This document shows positions 1 to 10,243 of a DNA stretch of 24,935 bases, piece by piece. The DNA comes from Acanthamoeba lenticulata (taxonomy: Eukaryota; Discosea; Longamoebia; Acanthamoebidae): contig NAVB01001138.1 of NCBI GenBank assembly GCA_002179805.1, forward strand, positions 1-24,935, read 5' to 3'. Position numbers and translations under genes: made by a program. The notes beneath the pieces were generated by a model. It searched no databases and was not told where the DNA came from. It worked only from the letters and a program-made list of their open reading frames with translations. Within the stretch, counting starts at the first letter, position 1, and each line of letters opens with the position of its first letter.

Positions 1-635
1 TTTTTTTTTTTTTGCCAATCAATCAAATTTGGCAGCTTGTTTTGGCGGATTCGAGAAGAACGTACTGACTGCGTCCAGCTGTTGTTGAAAGGCGAGCAGA
101 GTCGTCCTTTGTTCCGGGCGCAAGCCGTCAGGCAACCCCCCGCCTTTCCTGCAAATTGATGAAATGAATAACCAATTCAATAGAATTGGTTACAAAACAA
201 GAGGAAGACGAAAGGTGGCTAAGAACGTACGTTACTCGATGCTTCATTGTGCGTTTTGATCACCACACGCCCACTCTTCAACTGTGGAAACGAGAGGAGG
301 CACAGACGCAGCTGTTGCGCGCGTTGTTGTTGCTCCCGAGAACTCGTTACCTACGATGGTCGTCGTGCGAGAGGCCACACGGCACCGTCAAGCCGTTGTA
401 CCGTCCCCCGAATTTCCCAAATTAATTGCCCCCCCCCAAACACGCGTGTCCCAGCCTGGGACTCTCCGGGCAGCTGTCCACTGAGAGGCTTCCGGCAAAC
501 TTAGAGCGCCCGGCGGTGTGTGTAGACAGAGAGAGGGCCAAGCGAATATCCTGGGGATCCTCTTCTCTACTGACACGCCTTAGAGAAGCCCATGTGGGCA
601 GAGACACAAAGAAAAGGGGAGAGGATCGGTCATCA
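1..635. other. Intergenic stretch, no gene recognised
   Basis: This stretch lies beyond the 3' end of the minus-strand Alba gene and reaches the window edge. It opens with a run of 13 T, and the open frames present are short and lack the G/C third-position bias of the real genes here. It contains a perfect hairpin (listed separately) and otherwise nothing I can assign. It could hold the Alba 3' UTR plus regulatory DNA of a gene outside the window. Confidence 0.5.
169..192. repeat. Perfect 10-bp inverted repeat with 4-nt loop, CCAAT core
   Basis: TAACCAATTC and GAATTGGTTA are exact reverse complements separated by AATA. Each arm contains a CCAAT pentamer, so CCAAT occurs on both strands within 24 bp. 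This is seen directly. Whether it acts as a paired NF-Y-type promoter element, an RNA hairpin or nothing is unknown. Confidence 0.6.
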
Positions 636-2393
636 TCACGACTGCTGCTGGGCCGGTTGGTTTCCCGCGGGAGATCCGTGAGCTCCCTGAGAGTCGCCCT
701 GCTGCACGGAGGACGACCCGCGTCGGCCGCCACGTCCACCACGAGCCCCTCGTACGCTTCGTCTCGGCAGAAACCCTGCGCTGCTGGCGTCGCCTTGCAG
801 CTGATGCTGGGGCGGTACGAGGTGCGGTTGAGTGTCCATCACGCCACCGGTAAAGCCGCCACGGCCGCCACGTCGGCCGCCTCGACCGCCCCGGCCACCA
901 TAGCCGCCGCGCAGCATGCCACCGTTCAGAGGCAGGCCCTGGGGCGCGGCCATAATCGGGATCGCGGTGGGATAGGCCACGAAGCCCTGCGGCTGCGGGT
1001 AGACGCCGAGATAGCCCTGCTGCGGTTGTTGGATGAAGCCGGCGACCGGGATGGGGTAGGCGCCCTGGCTGGGCATCCCAAAGCCTCCCCTGCGTCCCAT
1101 GGGCACACGCGCGCGTGTCAGGATGCGCGCGAGTCGCAAATTGGCGCGAAAGCACAGGCAGAACGTTGTGTACCCCCTTCTGTCATGACCACCACGCCCG
1201 CGTCCCCTGAATGGGGCAGCATTGAGCGGGCGCTGAGACGGATGGTTCCCCTGCGGCACGGTCTGAGAGGCGAGGTGGCCGGGTCAAATTGTAAAGGAAC
1301 ACAGAGCGCGTGACGAACATCGCGGAAGGAGGAGCGTCAGCCACGATCGAACGGGCTGCACGAGCGAAGGGAGCTACCTGAGCAAGCTGAGGCATAATGA
1401 GAGCTCCGTCGCCCTCGGGCCCGATGGCAAGTGCCCCATGTCCGAAGTCACTGTCGTTGCCCTGTCCACGGCAAGAGCGCGATGCTGTGAGCTTCCAGGA
1501 AGGGAGGAGCAGACGCAAGCAAGAAAGCAAGAGATGGAGGGTGAGCAAGGAGCCGATCATACCTGGTGGCCTCCCCTCATGCCTCCTCGGGGTCCGCGGC
1601 CACCTCGGGTTGCAGCGCCTCGGCGGGGACCTGGCGGACGTGGCGATGAGCAGCATGAGCCGAGTAGGGAGGCAGGACGTGCAGCAAAAAGAGGACAGAC
1701 CCGATAAAACACAACACCGCTGGTGGGGCGTACCCTTGAGGGGCTGGACGGTGCCTGGCACGGGCGACGAGGCGCTGGGCTGCGATGCAGACTGGTCCTT
1801 CACCTGTTCCTCGGGCAGAGGAGCCTGATAGCCGGGCGCCGACGTGTCAAGAGGCACAGTGGAGAGGATGATCGTGATCGAAGACACGTGGCGCGTTGTC
1901 TCAATCCTGCGCAGAAAGAGTAGTTGGCCACCTTGCTCGAGGGGCGCGACGCGGGCGAAAGGGAGTAAATTGTGGAGAGGGAGAAAGAGAAGAGGGGGGG
2001 GACGCACGTGTCGAGGCCCTCCTCGAGAGGCTCGTACACGTCAGTGATGTCTGTGGATGAGATCTCAGTGATCTGGTGCAGGTTGGGGATCCTCCTCTTG
2101 ATTATTTCAGCAATGGTGACCGTTTTGTTGATGGCACGTCCCATGGCCTTGAGAACAACCTCAGTGAACCCTTTCTCCTAAAGGCGCAGACACCCGCAGG
2201 TTAAGAGGGGCACCATAGCCGCGGCGCAGGCAGGAGGAAAGAGAAGCCAGATCTGGCGAAGTGCAACAACCTTGAAGAGAGTAGTGGCATAAGAGATGGA
2301 GTTCCTGACTTTGCCCTTTGTGGTGATTCGAATCTCGTTGTCCTTGATTTCGGGCTCCTCTCTTGGCCTCTCTACCTTCTCGTACTTGTCCAT
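636..2393 (-). CDS. Alba-domain nucleic-acid-binding protein with RGG/Q-rich C-terminal tail
   Basis: Hand-spliced exons (minus order): 2393-2271, 2177-2008, 1906-1734, 1630-1563, 1461-1378, 1262-1174, 1089-636; 386 aa. Residues about 18-125 form an Alba domain: exon 1 carries IRITTKGKVRNSISYAT, exon 2 carries KAMGRAINKTVTIAEIIKRR and LHQITEISSTDITDVYEPL, and exon 3 carries ETTRHVSSITIILS. After a linker, exons 4-7 encode RGG/GR repeats and a Q/P/Y-rich stretch, ending in QQQS. Alba proteins bind DNA or RNA. The Alba-plus-RGG form is known in plants and protists and is tied to RNA binding, translation control and mRNP granules. Start ATG was chosen because it directly follows a CAG acceptor and gives the usual short pre-Alba leader. 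The start of exon 5 (RGGHQ/GNDSDF junction) is the least certain boundary. Product call is firm; exact function is inferred. Confidence 0.87.
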
Positions 2394-2459
2394 CTGCACA
2401 TGACACAAGATAAGATTGACTGGTGCGGTGGTGCTGTTGCCATTGCGATGGCATCGTAC
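2394..2459 (-). other. Probable 5'-UTR intron of the Alba gene
   Basis: Reading the minus strand, a GTACGA donor lies 66 nt before TTGTGTCATGTGCAG, which abuts the initiating ATG. The length and donor type match the coding introns of this window. No conserved coding sequence is visible upstream, so an untranslated leader exon is the simplest reading. Confidence 0.45.
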
Positions 2460-2777
2460 GGAAAGTGAAGCGATGTTGCGCTTCTGCTACAACAACCACA
2501 GGGCAGTCTGTACAGATTGATTGATCACTGCCGCGAATCAAAAAAATGTGGTTGTGTTGATTTCTTGTTTTTATGGCGCTCACCCCAAGACCGGGCGGGA
2601 CAGGCAAAGCCGACCACCTAGCACATGGATGGATATGTGGACCTCCATGCGAGTCTGGGCGTTTTGATTCACCAGGACAAAATCGGCCGGTTGAGCTCTA
2701 ACAACTTTTTGCTTAAGCGAGAGGCAAAACAAGATGAGGGGGGAAAAATGGAGAACATGTTGTTTGGGAGCCGACGT

Positions 2778-3569
2778 TTACAGAGTGTCCACACCAACGA
2801 GCACCTTGGTCTCATCCTTAAACACGTAGGGGGGCACCTCGAGGTTCAGAGGAGCAGGACCCTAACGTAGGGGAAGAAATGAGTGTTGGCAAGGAGGTTT
2901 GAGAAGAGGGAAGGATCGGAAGATTATCTCTGATGATGATGATGATACCTTACGGATGCGGCCAGCAGTGTCGTAGTGTGAGCCGTGGCAGGGGCAGAAC
3001 CAACCACCATACTCGCCCTGGCCGCCAAGGGGGACACAGCCGAGGTGAGTGCACACGCCAAGGACGATGAGCCACTCGGGCTTGTCGGCCTTCCTGCGGG
3101 CAGCATCAGGGCAGGGGTCGCGCATGTCGTTGAGGGGCGCCGACTCAGCCTCGGCAATCTCCTCAGCCGTGCGGTGGCGAATGAAGAGAGGCTTGCCCCT
3201 CCATTTGACCGTCATAATGGAGCCCTCAGCGACGTTCGACAGATCGACCTCCACGTTGGCCATGGCACGCACATTCGCGGCGGGGTTCATCGAGTCGAGG
3301 AACTTGAGGACGGTGTGCTTGGCCGCGGCGGCGTAACCCACACCAGCGGTACCCAGCACCATGTAGCTGAAAGCTCGCCCTCCAGTCTCACCTCCCTCCT
3401 GGGCCTCACGCTTGTAGTGGCCCCAATCGGGAACATTAATCTCATGCACCTCACGCTTGCCGGAGGTAAGGGCGGGGACGGCCGCCATGCGGGTGAGGGC
3501 GGAAGTCGAGCCGCTCACCGCAGCGCTGCTCCTGAGTGTAGCAGCCGCCGTAATAGCAGTCCTCTTCAT
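2778..3569 (-). CDS. UQCRFS1: Ubiquinol-cytochrome c reductase Rieske iron-sulfur subunit
   Basis: Two exons, 3569-2949 and 2861-2778, joined across an 87-nt GTATCA...TTAG intron in phase 0 (GRIRK/GPAPLNLEVP); 234 aa. Residues 1 to about 35 are rich in R, S, T and A without acidic residues, as in a mitochondrial presequence. A glycine/alanine-rich hydrophobic anchor lies near 66-84. The two cluster-binding boxes are intact: CTHLGC (173-178) and CPCHGSH (192-198), giving the two Cys and two His that hold the 2Fe-2S cluster, plus the extra Cys pair of the disulfide. The protein carries electrons from ubiquinol to cytochrome c1 in complex III of the inner membrane. The C-terminal exon supplies the conserved end of the fold. 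Family identity is very secure; intron placement is supported by conservation on both sides. Confidence 0.96.
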
Positions 3570-4008
3570 CTCTTTGAATCAATTGATTGGGGGCTTTCCT
3601 CCTCGGTTGGCGTCGAACACACAAGCCCACCACAAAGCTTCCGTTTCGCTGTCGTAGGCGGTGCTGTTCCTGGAAAAAACCGCGCACCAGAAGATCGCAT
3701 TTTCTCTTGGTGACCCATTTCTCCTCCTTCTCTTTCCGCCCTAGCTGCTGGAAAACGGTACCAGAGCAGGCTTACATCTCGAGATTGCCACGTTCCCATG
3801 CCCTTATGTAGAATACTACGCCCAGAGTTGAATTGTGAGAGAGACCACGGTCGCCTGACCACCAAGGCAGAGCGTACACCCCTATTCGGTCAGGTCTGAG
3901 GTGTCCTCTCCTCCAGCTTCAAGATCGCCGTTGCTCTTTTTGTCTGTGGCCTGCCCTTTTCAACGAGTATACTCCCAATCGGCGTGTAGAGTTGGCGAGG
4001 GAACCTAT
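3570..4008. promoter_or_regulatory. Divergent intergenic region between Rieske and RasGEF
   Basis: The Rieske start codon (minus) and the RasGEF ATG (plus) face away from each other across 439 bp. This interval must hold both promoters and 5' leaders unless further leader exons exist. No clear TATA box or other named element could be recognised. The RasGEF frame stays open upstream of its ATG to 3901 but with no in-frame ATG there. Confidence 0.4.
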
Positions 4009-7000
4009 ATGGAACCCAATTCACCGTCGGCCGCCCCAGAGAAGGCGCCGGCCCCTCTTACACGTGTGGGCACCTCTTCCTCTGATGTGAATCTCTTGCT
4101 GCGGGCCAACCGAGTGTGTGCCAACACCCACGATCGCTACGACTACTTTCAAGAAGAAGACGAAGATGAAGACGATGATGACTTTGATGAGGACGACGAC
4201 GCTGACAACGTAGTATGTGAAGTGGTGAGCGACGACGAACAGGGCTGCTCTGGGGCGACACAACAGCAGCGCTCGCCCGAGGGCAAACCCCAACAACAGC
4301 ATTTCTTCCCGTCCAACGCTGCAGTTTCGTCTTTGTCGGGCCCCGAGGAGGCCAACTCGCGAAGTGCGACGCGGCCCGCCTTCACTTTCGGCAAGCGTTC
4401 GGTCAGCGGGAATTTAGAGGGCAAGAGCCCGCGAGCAATGGGGCACGGCCTTGGCATACAGCGCACCAAGGCGTTTTCCAGCGCCCACTCCCTTGGCGCC
4501 ACCAGCAGTGGTGGTGACCGCGCCAAGAGCACAACTGCTCGCGGCGGTGGTGGAGGAGGAGCCAGCGATGATGACCACCAGGCCGAACTCTCAGCGGCGC
4601 TCGCCAGCGAGGACGATGAGGAGGAAGATGAAGAACTGGCCTCGGAGCACACCGACACCAACGAAACGGACGATGTCCCCACGGAAGACTTTGACCAAGA
4701 GGACCTCTCCGACGAGGAGAAGGACCTGCGCCACACCTTCAGCGACGGCAACCTTTTGGCCACGGAGGGTCCTCACTTTGCCGGCTCCAGCTCCAGCGGC
4801 GTCACAACGCGCGCTCGGCGCGGCGTCGTGCTCGAGAGCCCTGAGGGCCTGATCCCCGCCGGGTCGGCCTTGCTGACAGGCGAGGCCGATCCGGCCAGCC
4901 CCAAGGGGCGCGGTGGGGCCAACTCGACCAAGGCCATGAAGCTGCTGGGTCTGCAGGAGCGCGCCGACGCGGCCACGGACCGCTTCAACAGCGCGGCGCC
5001 GTTCGACCTGCTGGACGGTCTAAAGAAGAAGCGCGGGTCTAAGATCAAGCTGATGGCGGGGGATAAGATGAAGATGCGGCGAGGGACCAAGTCGCCGTCG
5101 CGCTTGGCCGCGCGGTCGCAGTCAGACACAACGCTGGACGTGATCGAGCGCGGGGAGAACGGGTCGCCGCTGCAGCGGGTCAAGAGCGGCAGCAACAAGG
5201 CGCCGGCGCCGGTCAAGAAGAAGAACAACATGCGGGCCACCTTCCGGTCGCAGTTCAGCATCGACTCGCGGCTGGGCGAGGGCCAAGTCAAGCCGAGCGT
5301 CAGTGACGAGGCGCCTCATGCGAGGAAGGTGGTGGGGACGGTCGGTGAGCTCATCGGGCTGCTGTTTGACGCGCAGCACACGGAGGCCGACAAGGAGTAC
5401 GAGTCGGACTTCTTCCACCTGTACAGATCGTTCATCAAGCCCAAGACGCTCCTCAAGAAGCTCACCGAGATGTATAGCAAGCGGGAGCCGCTCCCTGTCA
5501 GCGCGAGCGCCGAGCGCATCGCCGAGGCCGAGAACGAGCGATACCGGAATAAGCGCGTCCTCGAGCTCATCCAGCGCTGGACGCGGCAGGGCTTCAACGA
5601 CCTCAACGAGGACGCCAACTTCATGCAGAAGCTGACGTTCTTCATCAACAACGTGCTGTCGCCGCAGGAGCGGACCGAGTCCAAGATCAACGCTGAGCTG
5701 ACGCAGCTCATCGAGGGCAAGAACGCCGTGTACAAGAAGCAGAAGGAGGATGAGGAGCTGGCCAAGGCGCGGTTCATCCCGCTGAAGCCGGACCAGTGCC
5801 ACCGAGTCAAGAAGATCGCTCGGCGGCTCAACTTCCTCGAGCAGCGCACGAAGGAGATCGTGGAGGAGATGACCTACATCGAGCGGAGCCTGTTCGTGGC
5901 CATCCAGCCGTGGGAGTTCCTGGCCGTGCTGTGGAACGCGAGCCCGCCGACGCCCGACGAGGTCAAGCGGCAGCAGAACTACACGCGGTGGGAGGAGCAC
6001 AAGCGGCGGCTGGAGAACTGGGTCGTGTCGGAGATCCTGACGCGGCCAGACCTGACCGAGCGCACGCTCACGCTCAAGAAGTTCATCGACATCGCGCGCT
6101 TTGCCTACAAGAACGGGAATCTCAACTGCGTGCACACTATCATCACGGCGCTCAGCTCGCCGCCGGTCAAGCGGCTGACCCGGACGTGGAGCAACCTGCC
6201 GGGCAAGGCCGCGGCCTCGTACGAGAAGCTGAGCTCGCGCGTGCTGGTGGGCGAGCAGACCGACTACCAGGCCTACACGCTGCTCCTCAAGGAGGGCCGC
6301 ACGCTCCCGTTCCTCCTGCCCTCGCTCAGCGTCTTCACGCGCGAGATCTCGCTCCTCAAGGAGGCCAAGCACGAGGACCCGGCCGGGGACAAGGCCAAGA
6401 CCGTGGTCGACTTCACCCTGCTCCGGCGCGCCATGGCGGTCATGCACGAGATCCAGGGCTACCAGCAGCGCGGCTCGCCCGCGCTCACGTCGCGCCCGGT
6501 CCTCAACAAGTTCTTGCGCCAGCAGCACCGGTCCCTGCCCGACAATGTCATATACTACTTCTCGCTCCACTGCGAGGCCGAGGAGGACGGCGCCTCGCGC
6601 GAGATCCAGATCGACTCGCTCGACCCGGGCCTCGTGTACGCCATCAACAACGGCCGATTTTTCGTCAAGGCCGGCACGTCCGAGGCCCTCTCGACCAAGG
6701 TGCTCGACACATGGATCAACTCGCTCGACCCGGACTTCCGCGACGCCGTCATCCTGTGCCGCAGCTACTGGATCTCGGCCGTCGACCTGTTCAAGCGCCT
6801 CATCAGCTGCTACCCGCTCGAGGCCGTGACCGACATGTGGGGCGACTTCAAGGAGCCCGACGTGCGCCTGCCCGACGTGCAGGAGCGCCTCCGCACCGTC
6901 GACGCCCTGCGATTTTGGATGGAGGTCGAGATGCACGAGCTCCGGCACGACCCCGCCTTCCGCCAGCAGCTCGGCGACTTCGTCAAGTCGGCCTTCTTCA

Positions 7001-8365
7001 TCAACAGCAACGAGGCCTCCTTCTTCCTCCACCTCAACGAGACCTTCAACCCGGTCCGCCCGCCAGTCCCTGCCGCCGCGCTACCGGCCATCGCCCACAT
7101 CGTGCCCGGCTTTGGCGAGGCCACGACCGAGTACCCGCTCGAGGAGAAGCTCCTGACCAAGACCTTCCCGCGCGAGCTGGCCGAGTGCCTGACCATCATC
7201 GACCAGGTCATGCTCAAGGCCATCCCGCCCAAGGAGCTCGTCCGCAAGGCCTACACCAAGCCGGAGAAGTCGCCCAACATGGCCGGCATGGTCAACCACT
7301 TCAACTCCATCTCCAACTGGGTGGCGAGCCTCATCGTGCTCGAGCCCAACCAGCAGCGGCGCGCGCAGATGCTCGTCCAGTTCATCCTCGCCGCCTGGGA
7401 GTGCCGCCTCATCCAGAACTTCAACGGCTCCTACGCCATCGTCGCCGCCCTCAACAACGCCGCCATCTCGCGCCTCAAGCAGACCTGGGCCCTCGTCCCG
7501 GCCCGCGCGCTCGCCCGGTGGAAGGAGCTCGAGTTCCTCTTTGACTTCCCGGGCGCCTTCCGCAACTACCGCGAGGCCATCGCCAAGACCAAGCCGCCCG
7601 TCATCCCCTTCCTGGCCAACTACTCCAAGAACCTCTTTGGCATCGAGGAGAACAACCTCGTCTACATCTCCGAGGGCATCGTCAACTTTGAGCGCTTCGT
7701 CATGCTCGTCTCCCAGATCCGCGACCTCCAGACCTACCAGCAGTACAGCTACTCCTTCACCGTCGACTCGGCCCTCTACGACTACCTCGTCGAGGGCAAG
7801 AACAAGTGCGCCCCCTTTCCTCTTCTCGTCCCCTTTCTTTCTTTTCTTTCTTTCTTTCTTTCTTTCTTTCTCACCGGTGTGCTCGCGCACGAGCAGGATC
7901 ATCCTGTCCGAGGACGAGTGCTACGAGCAGTCGCAAGAGCGGGAGGGCAAGGCGGGCGCGAGCAACAGCGACGGGGAATCGCAGTCGGCTAGCAACACGC
8001 CCACGGCCTCGCCTGTGAACTCGCCCGCGGCCACCCCGCGCGCAAGCGCGTCTTCTCCCCCGGCATCCTCCTCGCTGTCGTCCTCGCCCTCAACGCCGGA
8101 CCCGTCCTCGCCGTTGTCGTCTTCACCGGCAGCGAATACGGCGCGACTGGCCCGGTCGCCCTCGTCTCCGATCGCCTCGAACCGGATGAGTGTGGCCATG
8201 GGCTCGCCCCTCTTCTCCCGCACCAACAGCAAGCTGGGTCGGAGTTCGAACCTGATGGCCGAGGAGCAGGCCGACACTGTCAAGCGCACCAATCCGCTCT
8301 TCGGCGCCCGCCTGCCTGCCGGTTCGCCCACGCCGGTCCGGCGCTCGACCGACAACCAGACCTAA
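4009..8365 (+). CDS. Large RasGEF with two REM-CDC25 modules
   Basis: Two exons, 4009-7805 and 7897-8365, joined by a 91-nt intron (GTGCGC...GAGCAG) in phase 2; 1421 aa. Residues 1 to about 430 are disordered, with an acidic run near 49-66 and a second near 200-255. Module 1: REM (RasGEF_N) about 440-565, CDC25 about 600-840, with ENWVVSEIL and VKRLTRTW. Module 2: REM about 870-1000, CDC25 about 1043-1265, with SISNWVASLIV, ISRLKQTW and IPFLANYSKNLFGIE. CDC25 domains catalyse GDP release from Ras, and REM domains stabilise them. The last 150 residues are Ser/Pro-rich. Both modules keep the NWV and (S/K)RL..TW signatures, so neither is an obvious dead copy. ATG 4009 is the first in-frame ATG. 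COQ2 begins 90 bp downstream on the same strand. Confidence 0.9.
7833..7871 (+). repeat. TTTC microsatellite in the RasGEF intron
   Basis: An interrupted run of TTTC units fills the middle of the single RasGEF intron. It supplies a very long pyrimidine tract ahead of the GAGCAG acceptor. Such tracts are common in introns; length variation between strains would be expected. Confidence 0.85.
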
Positions 8366-8454
8366 ACACATGAAATATATTTTTTGTTTTCTTAGATTAT
8401 TGCGCCAGTTTTCCTTTTTTTTGCGTTTGTTGCACACGAAGTCGAGACACCAAG

Positions 8455-10119
8455 ATGAAGAAACTCGCCTGCCGGAGAAGTGCTGGTGCACTTTCGCTCA
8501 CCCGGCCATGTCGCCTTTTCGTACGCTGCCTGCCTTGTGCGCGCATTTTGTGCTCTCCGCTTGTACGCTGACCCTTGCGCTGCCCGTGCAGCTCGCCGGG
8601 CAGGTAACACCGCGGAGCATAGCTCTGGCGATGCCACCCAAGTATGCGCGCTCCTCGTCCTGCCTTACTTCTGCGGTGGGCCATGGGCTACCCACTCGCC
8701 CACCGCCACTTTTCCTTCTCTCTCTCGGCCGAACCACCACCGCGGCGAGCCTTCTTCCCTCCGGCCTTGTGCCGCGCCAGACGCGTCAGGCCCTGACTCT
8801 CGCTCACCGGCAGCTGACGTCAATTCGTGGGAGGCAGCTCAGCACTCTCCCACCACCATCGGCTGCCACCAGCGTGCCAACCAACCCACAACCATCCGAC
8901 CCACAGCAGCAGCAGCAGCAGGAGAGCCACACGCGATGGGCGAGCCTCAAGCGGCGCCTGGCGCCCTATGCCGCGCTGGCCCGCGTGGAGAAGCCCGCCG
9001 GAACGTGGCTTCTTCTGTGGCCCGGCTGGTGGGCCATCGGTACGCTTTCTGCATGCCTGCGTTCGTGCGTGCGTGCGGTTCTTGCTTCCGGCTAAACGCC
9101 CGAGCGGCGTGCTGCAGGGATGGCCGCACCGCCGATGTGGGAGCACTTGGCCCTGCTGACCACCTTTGGCGTCGGGGCGTTCCTCATGCGCGGAGCCGGC
9201 TGCACGATCAACGACATCCTCGACCGGGACTTTGACGCCAAAGTGGAGCGCACAAAGATGCGGCCAATCGCCAGCGGCGCACTCACGCGCAAACAGGCAC
9301 GCGCTTCCTGCTCTTACTGCAACCCGCGACATCTCGCGTCTGACCTTGCTGGCTCCCGCTGGCACACCTGGCGCGTGGCAGGCCGTGGGCTTCCTGGGCG
9401 TGCAGTTGACCGCAGCGCTCGGATGTTTGCTCACCCTCAACCCGCTGTCCATCGGGGTGGGCGCGGCCTCTCTCGTGCTGGTCGGCACCTACCCGCTCAT
9501 GAAGCGCATCACCTACTGGCCACAGGCCTTCCTCGGGTAAGTCAGGCTTCGCGCGTGCCTGCTCGAATTCGCTCGTTGTTTGCTCACTCGAGTGCCTTGT
9601 GTCGTCGGCGGTGAAGGCTGACGTTCAACTACGGCGCCATACTGGGCTGGACGGCCGCCACGGGCAGCTTCGACCCTGCAGTCGTGCTGCCTCTCTACGC
9701 GAGCGGCATCTGCTGGACCCTTGTCTACGACACCATCTACGCGCACCAGGTGCGCCCCCACTTGTTCCCCGCGCTACGTTTTGCCCCTCCAACAACGTGC
9801 CCCGGTGCAGGACAAGAAGGACGACATTCTCGTGGGCGTCAAGTCAACGGCGCTACTGTTTGGGGACAAGACCAAGCGGTGGCTTTCGGGCTTTGCAGCC
9901 GGCAGCGTGGCCAGCCTCGCGCTGGCGGGCTATGGCGCTGGTATGGGCGCGCCCTACTTCGCCTCCGTCGCGCTGGCTGGTGCACACTTGGCCTGGCAGG
10001 TGGGCTCCGTCGACATTCACGATGCGGCCGACTGTGGTCGCAAGTTTGCCTCCAACAAGTGGTTCGGGGCCACCATCTTCGCTGGCATCGAGCTCTCCAA
10101 CCTTCTCGCCGTCATGTGA
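8455..10119 (+). CDS. COQ2: 4-hydroxybenzoate polyprenyltransferase, mitochondrial (UbiA family)
   Basis: Six exons: 8455-8520, 8592-9039, 9118-9296, 9382-9536, 9617-9749, 9811-10119; 429 aa. The enzyme attaches the polyprenyl tail to 4-hydroxybenzoate in ubiquinone synthesis in the inner mitochondrial membrane. Both Asp-rich UbiA motifs are present: NDILDRDFD (about 203-211), and DKKDD (328-332) within [19 protein letters not shown]. Between and after them lie hydrophobic helices typical of the family. The proposed first exon ([13 protein letters not shown]...) is Arg/Ser-rich like a targeting peptide, and its intron has a CTGAC branch-like site and CAG acceptor in phase. An unspliced start at 8508 or a later ATG at 8631 remains possible, so the N-terminus is uncertain. 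Intron 3 uses a GC donor. Confidence 0.92.
9297..9381 (+). other. GC-AG intron inside COQ2
   Basis: Exon 3 ends ...CGCAAACAG and the intron begins GCACGC; it ends GCGTGGCAG 85 nt later. Splicing here joins SGALTRKQ to AVGFLGVQL in phase 0, the sequence COQ2 proteins show at this place. Reading through would shift the frame (85 is not a multiple of 3), and no GT lies between the upstream conserved Asp motif region and the downstream conserved block that would serve. Confidence 0.85.
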
Positions 10120-10243
10120 AGCTTCACGCGTTGCGGGTGGGCAAAGAAAAAACAGAGAAGAAAAAACGAAGCACGCGCGGAGTTGTCAATTTTGATTTAC
10201 GATTACTTTTGCGCATTTGTTTCCTCCGCCCAACGGAACGAAC

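Noticed and set aside
426..1313. 295-codon plus-strand frame across the left edge region
   Set aside because: It overlaps the RGG exons of the Alba gene on the opposite strand and includes sequence without codon bias; no domain.
5122..7032. 636-codon open frame antisense to the RasGEF
   Set aside because: It lies opposite conserved RasGEF codons; strong G/C third-position bias keeps the antisense frame free of stops. The product is low-complexity and E/L/R/V-rich without a domain.
5796..7544. 582-codon plus-strand frame within the RasGEF
   Set aside because: Shifted-frame shadow of the CDC25 and REM coding sequence; A/R/P-rich with no recognisable family.
8370..8507. Upstream in-frame extension of COQ2 from the ATG at 8370
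   Set aside because: It starts 5 nt after the RasGEF stop, encodes a Phe/Leu-rich A/T-type leader without the local codon bias, and is likely RasGEF 3' UTR.
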